Assembly: GCA_938008005.1 (NCBI GenBank)
Contig: CALLLZ010000307.1
Coordinates: 1 to 7,465, forward strand
Origin: an uncultured Marinicella sp.
Lineage (GTDB): Bacteria; Pseudomonadota; Gammaproteobacteria; Xanthomonadales; Marinicellaceae
Reading direction: 5' to 3'
Length of the DNA: 7,465 nucleotides
Under the pieces are notes generated by a model that saw only the letters and a program-made list of their open reading frames with translations, made no database searches and was not told the DNA's origin. Each line of letters opens with the position of its first letter. Within the stretch, counting starts at the first letter, position 1. Below, piece by piece: positions 1-6,201 of this stretch. Position numbers and translations under genes: made by a program.

Positions 1-142
1 CTACGCTATAGATTACGCGATCACATCGGGAAATGACGTTTTTTTAATAATGATTGCTCCAAATGCTCTATGAATTGTCTATAAAGTAAAGCCAGCTATC
101 GATTAGCCAAACCGCATTCTTAGTGCGATGCTATATGAGTAA
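1..142. other. Non-coding flank downstream of the MATE gene
   Basis: This is the stretch after the MATE stop codon up to the left window edge. I see no open frame with a ribosome site on either strand. A short inverted repeat (CGCA at 113-116 with TGCG at about 124-127) lies just after the stop, but no U-tract follows it on the minus strand, so I do not call it a terminator. A run of seven T at 39-45 on the plus strand is preceded only by a 4-bp stem. If MATE transcription ends here, the signal is not obvious. Confidence 0.5.
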
Positions 143-1474
143 TCAATCAAGTACATTTAATTGACGTTTGGTGTACAACCAAGCCAACACCGAACTGATC
201 AAGACTATTGTCACTATTGCCCAAAAAATTGAATACAAACCATAATCTAATACTTCAATCAAAACATAAAAAGCCAATACTGGCAAAATCATTTGGCGCA
301 GTATCCCTATAACAAGTGGGAATATAGGTTGCTTGATTGCTTGCAACACTGCATTAGAACAAAACAACATCATATAACCAAAAAAGGCAAAAGCATCCGC
401 ACGTAAATAATAAACACCCACCGTCACAATTTCTGAATTATCAGAAAATTGTGTTAGCATCAGGGGTGAGAGAAATATCATGGTGGGAATAAACACCAGC
501 GAGATCAGCAAAGCAATTTTCAAAGATTTAATATATATTTCTTTAACCCTATCAACCCGCCCAGCTCCGTAGTTCTGCCCAACCAGTGCCATTACCGAAG
601 CATTTAAACCCAAAGCCGGCATTAATAACAACTGCTCTATGCGAATACCCACCGAATAGCCTGCTACCGGATAATCACCAAATTGCGAAATAAAGTAAAT
701 GGTAATAAAACCACCAATGATAATGGTCAACATATTCATACTGGCTGGCATGATTTGTGCCAATAATTGCTTCCAATGATCAAAATTATAAGCCGGTTTA
801 GACCAGACACCGATTTCATTCACCAACACCTTCCACAAGTAAAGAGATGAACCAACCTTTATAATCAGTGTTGACCAAGCCAAACCAGCCACACCAAAAT
901 CTAAAACAAAAATAAACAACGGGTTCAATAACCAGTTAACAAAAAAGCCAATAATCAAAACATTGCGATAACTGGTGGTATTTCCATGTGCAATCAGCGC
1001 ACCAGCAAAACAACTGGTTAAATTAAAAAACACATTACCCCATAAAATGACAGCAGTATAATCCCAAGCCACCCCGACAATCAGAGCATCACTGCTGAGA
1101 TAATTAAGTAAATCTTCAGCAAACAACAACCCCAATATTAAGATCACAGCAGATAAAAACCAAGTGATGCCGTGAGAACAATTAATCCACGCTATCACAT
1201 TGGGCTTATTCTTTTTACCGACATCAGCAGCTACCATAGCCGATGTACCGCTTTGCAAGCCCATGCCCAACGCCAAGAATAAAGCGAAAACAATACTTGC
1301 AATAGATAAACCAGATAATGCCACATCCGAAATCTGCCCCGCAAACCAATTATCACTCAGGTTGTACAAAGTGTTGAAAACCATCCCCAAAGCAGCAGGA
1401 ATACCAATGCGAATCATGTGTTTATAAATGGATCCTTGAGTCAGGTCTTTTTGTTCGGCAGTGGCTGTTCGCAT
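143..1474 (-). CDS. MATE family efflux transporter
   Basis: This is a 443-residue inner-membrane protein of the MATE (multi antimicrobial extrusion) family. Members export drugs and organic cations in exchange for Na+ or H+. The length is normal for the family, and about twelve hydrophobic segments run through the sequence. Family-typical stretches are visible: the N-terminal TQGSIYKHMIRIGIPAALGM (13-32) followed by FNTLYNLSDNWFAGQ with its DNWFAG turn, then the second-half hallmark VGQNYGAGRVDRVKE (about 297-311) after the GYSVGIRIEQLL helix. The start is ATG (1472-1474), which gives the standard short cytoplasmic leader. No good Shine-Dalgarno lies in front of it, so initiation may be weak. 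The gene stands alone: 247 bp separate it from the regulator upstream, with a plausible promoter at 1505-1510. The subfamily (NorM, DinF or MepA-like) and the substrate cannot be decided here. Confidence 0.93.
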   Translation of the reverse strand: MRTATAEQKDLTQGSIYKHMIRIGIPAALGMVFNTLYNLSDNWFAGQISDVALSGLSIASIVFALFLALGMGLQSGTSAMVAADVGKKNKPNVIAWINCSHGITWFLSAVILILGLLFAEDLLNYLSSDALIVGVAWDYTAVILWGNVFFNLTSCFAGALIAHGNTTSYRNVLIIGFFVNWLLNPLFIFVLDFGVAGLAWSTLIIKVGSSLYLWKVLVNEIGVWSKPAYNFDHWKQLLAQIMPASMNMLTIIIGGFITIYFISQFGDYPVAGYSVGIRIEQLLLMPALGLNASVMALVGQNYGAGRVDRVKEIYIKSLKIALLISLVFIPTMIFLSPLMLTQFSDNSEIVTVGVYYLRADAFAFFGYMMLFCSNAVLQAIKQPIFPLVIGILRQMILPVLAFYVLIEVLDYGLYSIFWAIVTIVLISSVLAWLYTKRQLNVLD

Positions 1475-1504
1475 TTAGTAGGGAGTGGATTTCTTAGGTA
1501 AATC

Positions 1505-1510
1505 ATTGTA
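1505..1510 (-). promoter_or_regulatory. Possible extended -10 promoter for the MATE gene
   Basis: On the minus strand the bases read TGATACAAT, an extended -10 (TGn) joined to TACAAT. This would place the transcription start about 23 nt before the MATE ATG. No recognisable -35 hexamer sits 17 bp upstream, which is tolerable for extended -10 promoters. A second TACAAT lies farther upstream near 1585-1600. AT-rich spacers yield such matches often, so this is only a candidate. Confidence 0.33.
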
Positions 1511-1691
1511 TCAGACAACATTGAAAAACGCTTATTGTGTTATGTATGAATTTTTTAAATCAATATTCTGATGGTGACATTGTATTGTATAGTTTAGCTC
1601 AAACAATGATGTGACCTTTATCAATAATTTTAAGGGGGTTAGGACTGTTGAAATTTTGAAAGGCTTTATTGGTTCAAAACAATCACCTCAC

Positions 1692-1708
1692 CAAAGTTGT
1701 GGACTTTG
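1692..1708 (-). terminator. Weak hairpin after the regulator gene
   Basis: A 6-bp inverted repeat, CAAAGT with ACTTTG around a 5-nt loop, begins 13 nt past the regulator's TGA stop. No U-tract follows on the minus strand, so it is at best a weak or protective 3' hairpin. Read-through into the MATE gene is possible. Confidence 0.25.
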
Positions 1709-1721
1709 TATTTAAAATAAA

Positions 1722-3986
1722 TCATGGCTCAAGAACTGCTTGGATCGACTCCAATAAGGCCTGATTTTCAGCAGTCCAGCTTTCATGGTAATTAAGTTTA
1801 GCCTGATTCAATAAACTCAAGGCCTCAACATGGTTATTTAAATGATTGAATGCTTTGGCCTTTATTTCTAAATAAGGATTGGGATGTGGGTCATATGACT
1901 CAATTTGACTGAGTATCTCCAAAGTTTTCTGAGGATTTTCTTTTAAATATATTTCTGCCAAGTGATTTTGGGCGTCAACAACCAATTTAATGTCATTTTG
2001 ATGTTTAAATTCTTTAGTGACTTCGTTTAGCAAAGCAATGGCTTCAGCATCATGATTGATTAATTTATAATATCTAGCTAGATAATAATCCATATAAACT
2101 TGAAATCTTTCAAAACCTCTTTGCTTAATTATGGCTATTCGTTTATCCCATTCGGGTTTAAATTTAATGCCATCTTTCTTAGCCAGTAATAATTCAAAGG
2201 CAATGAAGGCATTATCTAATTGCATGGCATAATTATCTGTTTTTATTGCCAAATCTAATTGCCTATCTATTTGCTGCTGGGCAGAATCCCAATCAAATGC
2301 ATTCATTAGTAGAATGGCATCATAATGCAAATAATGCATCATTGATAAGTCAGACTTTAAATCTCTGGCAATTTTACCCATTTTTTCATTAACTACTTTG
2401 GCTTCACTGAAATAACCACTTTGATTTAGAATAGCAACCAACGTTCCTAATCCTCGCGCCACTTCACTTTTATCACCGCTCAGCTCCATCAACTGTAAAG
2501 CCTGCTTTTTTAAAGCAATACTTTTATCCCATTCGTAACTTGAAATTGACATTTTTGACATTGAATTCAAAGCTAAAATTTGATACTCAACATTGCCAGC
2601 CAATTTTGCATAAGTTAATGATTGCTCAAACAAATGATACACATGGGGCTCATTGCTTTTAGGTAACAAAGCCTTTCCTTGGCCATAATAACTTTGTGCA
2701 AATAAACCTGGATTGAGCTGCTTATTAACACCAAGTACTGCATCCTGATAAGACTGCATTGCCTTTTGGGTCTCTCCCAAGGTGGTATATGCATCTGCTA
2801 TTTGAAGTTTTATTTTTGCTTTCTTGACATCACTGATTGACAAATTACTGGCTTGGTATGTAGTTAGATCATTGATCAATTGCCTGTGTTCATTTTTATG
2901 ATATTTAATCTTAGCGAAGCCTAATTCAATTTCAGTACCAATTATTTTATTGGCATGAGTAGACTTTAAGGTATTGAATTGAGCGAGGCTTTGGTCTAAC
3001 TTTTTTTCGCTCAACAACATTTCTGCCAATACCAATCTGGCCTGATAAAAATCGCCTTGTTTTTCTAAAACTTGTTTTAAGAGTTGTTTTGCTTTGAGTA
3101 AATTACCCGTCTTTTTATAACCTAAAGCCTCGATTAAAAGCTCATTAGGCGAAAAATCTACACTTTTAAAAGAAAGATCATCATTTCTAATGGTATTGAT
3201 ATATTCGACTTTATCTTTAAGCACATCTGAAAGACTGTTCGCTAATATAATTTTTTTATCAACAGAACCCGTTTGGTTAGCCAACTCAAAAACCACCTCA
3301 AAAATATCACCTTTTTTAGTAATATTGGAGCTCATAACGACAATATCTTGATCAATTTGCCAATACTTTTCAATGGCTTGTTGTCTGTTATGATTACTAT
3401 TATCGAAAATCATTTGACCTTCTGATTCTAAGTAATTGAAATTTAAGGCCAGTAATGATTCCATACCTTTTCTTTGGACAGGCGTTGTTGAGCTGTCTTC
3501 AAAAATGCTAGGTAGTATCAGTATTTTTTGATTTTCGGTAAGATTTTTCTTGTTTGGGATAGGTTGAGTCAATAATGACTTGCTTATCAAGGCCAATGCT
3601 GCCAAAAACAAAGCTGCCAGAACAATATACTTCATCCTGTTAGATTTTAACTCAGTTTGCGACACCAACTTTTGTGGTTTTTCAACCTTAATTAGACTTT
3701 CGAAGCTGATGCCTTTACCAAAATGGGTCAAAATAACTGAAGGCTCAGCTGGGTTGTCTTCCACATAACTTCTAAGTATTGAAATAAACTGGTTGATAGA
3801 GTTCTCGGTTATAACCCTACCCCAAACTTGTTCCATAAGTTTTTGTTTTGAGTGAATCGCTTTAGGATGATCAAGCAGATAATTCAATAGCTTCTTTTGA
3901 ATATTAGTTAATTTAATTTCTTGATCATTTTTAAAAATTATTCCATTTAAATAATCATATTTAATATTTTCAAACTGATAAAACAT
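1722..3986 (-). CDS. Membrane-anchored winged-helix regulator with TPR-like C-terminus (CadC/ToxR topology)
   Basis: This is a 754-residue predicted one-component transcription regulator. Residues about 3-98 form an OmpR/CadC-type winged helix. The sequence reads FENIKYDYLNG, then LTNIQKKLLNYLLDHP, then VWGRVITENSINQFISILR (recognition helix about 60-75), then the wing ILTHFGKGISF (about 85-95). After a polar linker there is one transmembrane helix (about 119-136, YIVLAALFLAALALI). The remaining 600 or so residues, from about 275, are alternating amphipathic helices in TPR-like pairs (for example GNLLKAKQLLKQVLEKQGDFYQARLVLAEM) and should be periplasmic. No receiver domain or phosphoacceptor is visible. 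I chose the ATG at 3984-3986: the frame extends 7 codons to a TTG at 4007, but that TTG has no ribosome site. The ATG has only a weak GAAAG. The gene lies just downstream of the fibre operon in the same direction, after a hairpin. Its ligand is unknown. Confidence 0.85.
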   Translation of the reverse strand: MFYQFENIKYDYLNGIIFKNDQEIKLTNIQKKLLNYLLDHPKAIHSKQKLMEQVWGRVITENSINQFISILRSYVEDNPAEPSVILTHFGKGISFESLIKVEKPQKLVSQTELKSNRMKYIVLAALFLAALALISKSLLTQPIPNKKNLTENQKILILPSIFEDSSTTPVQRKGMESLLALNFNYLESEGQMIFDNSNHNRQQAIEKYWQIDQDIVVMSSNITKKGDIFEVVFELANQTGSVDKKIILANSLSDVLKDKVEYINTIRNDDLSFKSVDFSPNELLIEALGYKKTGNLLKAKQLLKQVLEKQGDFYQARLVLAEMLLSEKKLDQSLAQFNTLKSTHANKIIGTEIELGFAKIKYHKNEHRQLINDLTTYQASNLSISDVKKAKIKLQIADAYTTLGETQKAMQSYQDAVLGVNKQLNPGLFAQSYYGQGKALLPKSNEPHVYHLFEQSLTYAKLAGNVEYQILALNSMSKMSISSYEWDKSIALKKQALQLMELSGDKSEVARGLGTLVAILNQSGYFSEAKVVNEKMGKIARDLKSDLSMMHYLHYDAILLMNAFDWDSAQQQIDRQLDLAIKTDNYAMQLDNAFIAFELLLAKKDGIKFKPEWDKRIAIIKQRGFERFQVYMDYYLARYYKLINHDAEAIALLNEVTKEFKHQNDIKLVVDAQNHLAEIYLKENPQKTLEILSQIESYDPHPNPYLEIKAKAFNHLNNHVEALSLLNQAKLNYHESWTAENQALLESIQAVLEP

Positions 3987-4060
3987 ACTTTCAACACGAT
4001 TATGCAAGGCGTATAGAAAGAATGATGATAACTTAAGCTACAAACAATATCCAATAAATT

Positions 4061-4118
4061 GTCTTGCCGGTTTCAGACCAACAACTTCAAATTTGTTGTC
4101 TTAATTTTTTAGCAAGAC
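4061..4118 (-). repeat. Nested inverted repeat in the regulator leader
   Basis: On the minus strand GTCTTGC (4118-4112) can pair with GCAAGAC (4067-4061). Inside this pair, CAACAA (4098-4093) can pair with TTGTTG (4084-4079) around an 8-nt loop. If transcribed, this gives a two-tier stem about 75-130 nt before the regulator start. As DNA it could be a binding palindrome. Both arms are perfect but short, and the region is AT-rich. Confidence 0.4.
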
Positions 4119-4264
4119 CTTAATTTTTAGAAATCCTAGAAATAACTTTTTGGCTGCTTACATCATTCACTGTTTATCTAAGCGGTATTTAACTTCATAG
4201 GCCATAAGATTATTCTTAAGCTAAAGAAAAAAGCAGAAGTTTATTTGATGGAATATAATTAACC

Positions 4265-4292
4265 ACCAAGGACGGTAAAAACCGCCCTTGGT
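4265..4292 (-). terminator. Hairpin terminator of the fibre operon
   Basis: Beginning 23 nt after the fibre-gene stop, a 12-bp stem (arms 4265-4276 and 4281-4292) closes a 4-nt loop. On the minus-strand RNA all 12 positions pair, one as a G-U wobble. On the plus strand the same position is an A-C mismatch, so the structure is built for minus-strand transcripts. The loop is UUUU, and only a short U-poor tail (UGGUUAAUU) follows. It may therefore terminate inefficiently or mainly protect the mRNA 3' end, letting some transcription reach the regulator. Confidence 0.65.
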
Positions 4293-4315
4293 AATTATTA
4301 TTAACCCGGTTGATC

Positions 4316-5563
4316 TTACTGTAAAACCACCAGCATTTTAATTTGTCCAGTTTCTTGGTCAAACGACCCCAATGCTTTACCAATAACACTGCCATTCGGG
4401 GCATCCGTATCGGCTCGCATGGCATGACCTGCCAACAAAGAAGTGGTCAATAAATCACCCGGTGAGATCGGGCCATTTTCACCACTGACTTTAACAGGGA
4501 TAATTCCCACCACTGCCAATGGAATATTGGCATCATGATCTAAATCATCCTTCATACCACCAATGAATGCCGGTTTGGTTGAATAAACACCAGCCACGCT
4601 TTGTTGATAAGGCATGGTGCTTTTAACCAATTCACCACTGCTGCCAATAACCAAGACATCTGCAGGTTCCAAACCTTTTCTCGCAGGCAACATTTCAGCG
4701 AAATCGGCTGCTGGTGATGTAAAACTACCATCTGCAGTCACATTACCAGAGTTGTCGACTTGAAATACTTTATTTACAGGTGAAGTGTCCCATCCTTCAA
4801 TGATGTTACCACCACTTTCAGCTCTTAATCCCACACCATTACCTGAATTGATAGCCCATACTGCACCCCGAGCAGTCGATGAGGCAATTTGCCCCAATAC
4901 GCCAGCAGTTGTATTGGGCCCACCAGTACCCCAAACACCATAACCACCTGAACCATTGTTCTGGCCTTTAACACCCGCACCTGAGGCATTGGCATTGGTT
5001 AATAAACCAAACACACCTATGGCATTACTATTGGTTGAATCAGCTTCTCCTCTAACTCCTTGACCATTACCTGTGGTGGTGGTAGCTATACCTTCTAACC
5101 CTCTACCACTGGATGATGACGGGTTGATACCGGTTATGGCTGCTGAATTGGAACCACCTGCATTGCCATCAACGATCGCACCGGGAACTAAGCCCATTGC
5201 ATAGGGTACCGCGTTGATCGGTTGTCTTGGTGACAGGGTTTCATAAGAACCAGTACTGGCACCGTCTCTAACTGCCACTTCTAACCAATATTGATCGCCC
5301 ATAAACACGGGGTGACCAAAGTCAATTTCAACGCTAAAAACCCCATCTGTTACGGTGACATCATTCAAAGTAACCATATCTTCTTCCGTACCTGCAGTCG
5401 CCACATCAAAAAGATAAAACTCTAAATCAAATACACCATTGGCGGGTACACCACCGGCATTGAGTTCTCCTTGATAATTAAATTCACTGCCTTGGTTAGC
5501 TCCAAATACTGAGCCAGCAACGACTAATCCTGCTGTCAAAGCAGCTATTTTAAAAATTTTCAT
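4316..5563 (-). CDS. Secreted tail-fibre-like protein with G-V-x-G repeats
   Basis: This is a 415-residue predicted exported protein of unproven function. A signal peptide covers about residues 1-21 (MKIFKIAALTAGLVVAGSVFG). Residues 28-125 form a beta-rich domain starting FNYQGELNAGGVPANGVFDLEFYLFD and ending SPRQPINAVPYAMG. That pattern recurs in large bacterial surface and fibre-like proteins. Residues about 153-250 are a Gly/Asn/Ser-rich repeat region with units such as GQGVRG, AIGVFG, GAGVKG, GYGVWG and AGVLG, like phage-fibre beta-helices. FQVDNSGNVTADGSF (267-281) leads into a conserved C-terminal domain, ADFAEMLPARKG through SPGDLLTTS to GSVIGKALGSF. The start is the ATG at 5561-5563. 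It is preceded by AGGAG with 7-nt spacing, and a signal peptide begins exactly there. The frame continues 25 codons upstream, but that extension would bury the signal peptide and overlap the upstream gene. It starts 13 nt after the small protein's stop, so the two are probably translated from one mRNA. Confidence 0.82.
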   Translation of the reverse strand: MKIFKIAALTAGLVVAGSVFGANQGSEFNYQGELNAGGVPANGVFDLEFYLFDVATAGTEEDMVTLNDVTVTDGVFSVEIDFGHPVFMGDQYWLEVAVRDGASTGSYETLSPRQPINAVPYAMGLVPGAIVDGNAGGSNSAAITGINPSSSSGRGLEGIATTTTGNGQGVRGEADSTNSNAIGVFGLLTNANASGAGVKGQNNGSGGYGVWGTGGPNTTAGVLGQIASSTARGAVWAINSGNGVGLRAESGGNIIEGWDTSPVNKVFQVDNSGNVTADGSFTSPAADFAEMLPARKGLEPADVLVIGSSGELVKSTMPYQQSVAGVYSTKPAFIGGMKDDLDHDANIPLAVVGIIPVKVSGENGPISPGDLLTTSLLAGHAMRADTDAPNGSVIGKALGSFDQETGQIKMLVVLQ

Positions 5564-5570
5564 ACATACA

Positions 5571-5575
5571 CTCCT
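5571..5575 (-). promoter_or_regulatory. Ribosome binding site fixing the fibre-protein start
   Basis: AGGAG on the minus strand lies 7 nt before the ATG at 5563 and directly after the TAA of the upstream small gene (5577-5579). It selects this ATG over the longer in-frame extension and suggests translational coupling between the two genes. Confidence 0.8.
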
Positions 5576-5576
5576 G

Positions 5577-5861
5577 TTAAATTGATTCAAAACCATTGAT
5601 AAAGATGGCATCGTTAGATCCGCCAGCCCAAAAACCACCGCTTAAACTGAAGTTAGCGCTGCTGGAATTTGTACCAGCATCACTTTGGGCTACGGTACCA
5701 GTTAGTGAAAAATTGCTGCTACTGCTGACAATACCACCAGAATTGATACTGTATTTTTCAATTGAATAACTCCCTCCTGAGAAGGCAGCATTCGGCATAC
5801 TACCAAGCAGCAACAAATTGATTAAGGCCACTGCACCTTTATTTTTTGACTTTACTTTCAT
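5577..5861 (-). CDS. Small exported protein with duplicated NFSL motif and IFxxGFE tail
   Basis: This is a 94-residue predicted exported protein, function unknown. It has a basic N-terminus (MKVKSKNKG) and a hydrophobic core (AVALINLLLLG, 10-20), with cleavage likely near residues 26-29. The mature part, YSIEKYSINSGG then SSSNFSLTGTVAQSDAG then SSANFSLSGGFW, has two copies of S-S-x-N-F-S-L-x-G exactly 20 residues apart (47-55 and 67-75). The second copy ends in GGFWAGG. This resembles a short beta motif (GTxGQxDAG ... LSGGFW) found in exported proteins of several environmental phyla. The last residues, DAIFINGFESI, carry an IFxxGFE ending that I recall at the C-termini of many exported proteins in Marinicella and Xanthomonadales-like bacteria. 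A sorting role is a guess. ATG at 5859-5861 has AGGAGG 11 nt upstream. It is the first gene of the fibre operon. Confidence 0.8.
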   Translation of the reverse strand: MKVKSKNKGAVALINLLLLGSMPNAAFSGGSYSIEKYSINSGGIVSSSSNFSLTGTVAQSDAGTNSSSANFSLSGGFWAGGSNDAIFINGFESI

Positions 5862-5872
5862 CGTAAATTTTC

Positions 5873-5878
5873 CCTCCT
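5873..5878 (-). promoter_or_regulatory. Strong ribosome binding site of the small exported gene
   Basis: A full AGGAGG on the minus strand lies 11 nt before the ATG at 5861. The complementarity to 16S rRNA is high and the spacing slightly long. It supports this start and suggests strong translation. Confidence 0.75.
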
Positions 5879-5896
5879 ATATTGTTTAAAATTTGA

Positions 5897-5925
5897 ATAT
5901 TAGTAAAAACAACAGCACTAAGTTC
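5897..5925 (-). promoter_or_regulatory. Putative activator-dependent promoter of the fibre operon
   Basis: A -10-like TAATAT (5897-5902) would start transcription near 5890, about 30 nt before the small gene's ATG. Seventeen base pairs upstream, where a -35 element would sit, is GAACTT (5920-5925). This matches TTGACA poorly and is part of the last TCAGAA repeat. A good -10 with a binding repeat in place of the -35 is the arrangement of class II activated promoters such as those with Pho boxes. The promoter itself is inferred. Confidence 0.5.
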
Positions 5926-5968
5926 TGAAAAAGTTCTGAAAAAGTTCTGATGTTTTTATAAACTTAGT
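5917..5968. repeat. Inverted repeat framing cluster A
   Basis: ACTAAGTT (5917-5924) and AACTTAGT (5961-5968) are exact reverse complements separated by 36 bp. Extending each arm by two bases gives 9 of 10 pairs. The arms bracket the three direct repeats. The feature lies upstream of the predicted transcription start, so it would act as DNA (binding site or cruciform) unless transcription begins farther upstream. Confidence 0.5.
5920..5950 (-). repeat. Three direct TCAGAACTTTT repeats at 11-bp spacing (cluster A)
   Basis: On the plus strand the unit AAGTTCTGAAA starts at 5920 and 5931, and a partial copy starts at 5942. On the minus strand this reads TCAGAACTT three times, head to tail, with an exact 11-bp period. 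One period is roughly a helical turn, so all copies face the same side of DNA. That suits tandem binding by an OmpR/PhoB-type winged-helix protein. The innermost copy overlaps the expected -35 of the fibre operon. Confidence 0.75.
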
Positions 5969-6033
5969 ACAAATTGCAACTATCTAATGCTGAACTGAAA
6001 ATTGAAACTCGTGAATTACTAAATTCAAATTAC

Positions 6034-6081
6034 TTACCCAATCACAAAGAACCAGTGCATTTTTTTCTTTACTTTCGACAT
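6034..6081 (-). pseudogene. 15-codon ORF with leader resembling the small exported gene
   Basis: ATG (6079-6081) begins the frame MSKVKKKMHWFFVIG and stops at TAA (6034-6036). AGGAG lies 9 nt upstream (6091-6095), a sound ribosome site. The start resembles the 5' end of the gene at 5861. Both have TATTCA, then AGGAG, then ATG, then AAAGTAAAG encoding K-V-K followed by more lysines, with a hydrophobic stretch soon after. The simplest reading is the remnant of a duplicated copy that lost its body. A short leader peptide controlling the operon is the alternative. With 15 codons neither is proven. Confidence 0.35.
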
Positions 6082-6201
6082 AAAACTCCACTCCTAATAA
6101 GTGTGAATACTAATTAAAATTCAGTCATCACATCACTTGTTATCTTCAGTGCGCCCGGATAACTTAATGACTACAATCTAAATAAAATCACTCAAAAATG
6201 T

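Larger units (their letters stand above)
3987..4315. other. Intergenic leader between fibre operon and regulator
   Basis: This 329-bp AT-rich spacer holds the fibre-operon hairpin at one end and a nested inverted repeat (4061-4118) nearer the regulator. A direct repeat, TTAATTTTTTAG at 4101-4112 and TTAATTTTTAG at 4120-4130, lies 19 bp apart. I see no credible gene. I found no strong sigma70 promoter: the best pair on the minus strand, TTGGAT then TTATCA with a 17-bp gap near 4030-4058, matches consensus poorly. The TCAGAA repeats found upstream of the fibre operon are absent here, so there is no visible sign that the regulator controls itself through that motif. Confidence 0.6.

Noticed and set aside
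427..451. Near-palindrome TTTCTGA-ATTA-TCAGAAA containing the same hexamer as the operator clusters
   Set aside because: It lies inside the MATE coding region, is an inverted rather than direct arrangement, and is explained by the coding sequence around SDNSEIV.
1200..1427. Plus-strand open frame opposite the MATE gene
   Set aside because: It is the antisense shadow of a conserved membrane-protein region with no ribosome site; the similar plus-strand frames at 3580-3768 and 6530-6712 were dropped for the same reason.
1566..1571. Single TTCTGA in the spacer upstream of the MATE gene
   Set aside because: It is one isolated hexamer with no spaced partner; single copies are expected by chance.
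3987..4007. TTG start seven codons before the chosen regulator start
   Set aside because: No ribosome site precedes it, and the winged-helix domain begins right after the ATG at 3986. It remains possible because the ATG's own site is weak.
4216..4425. Minus-strand 69-codon open frame overlapping the end of the fibre gene
   Set aside because: It overlaps a conserved coding domain and the operon hairpin in another frame, and its composition is not protein-like.
5564..5638. 25-codon upstream extension of the fibre gene frame
   Set aside because: It overlaps the end of the small exported gene and would place the signal peptide inside the protein; the ATG at 5563 has a well-spaced AGGAG.
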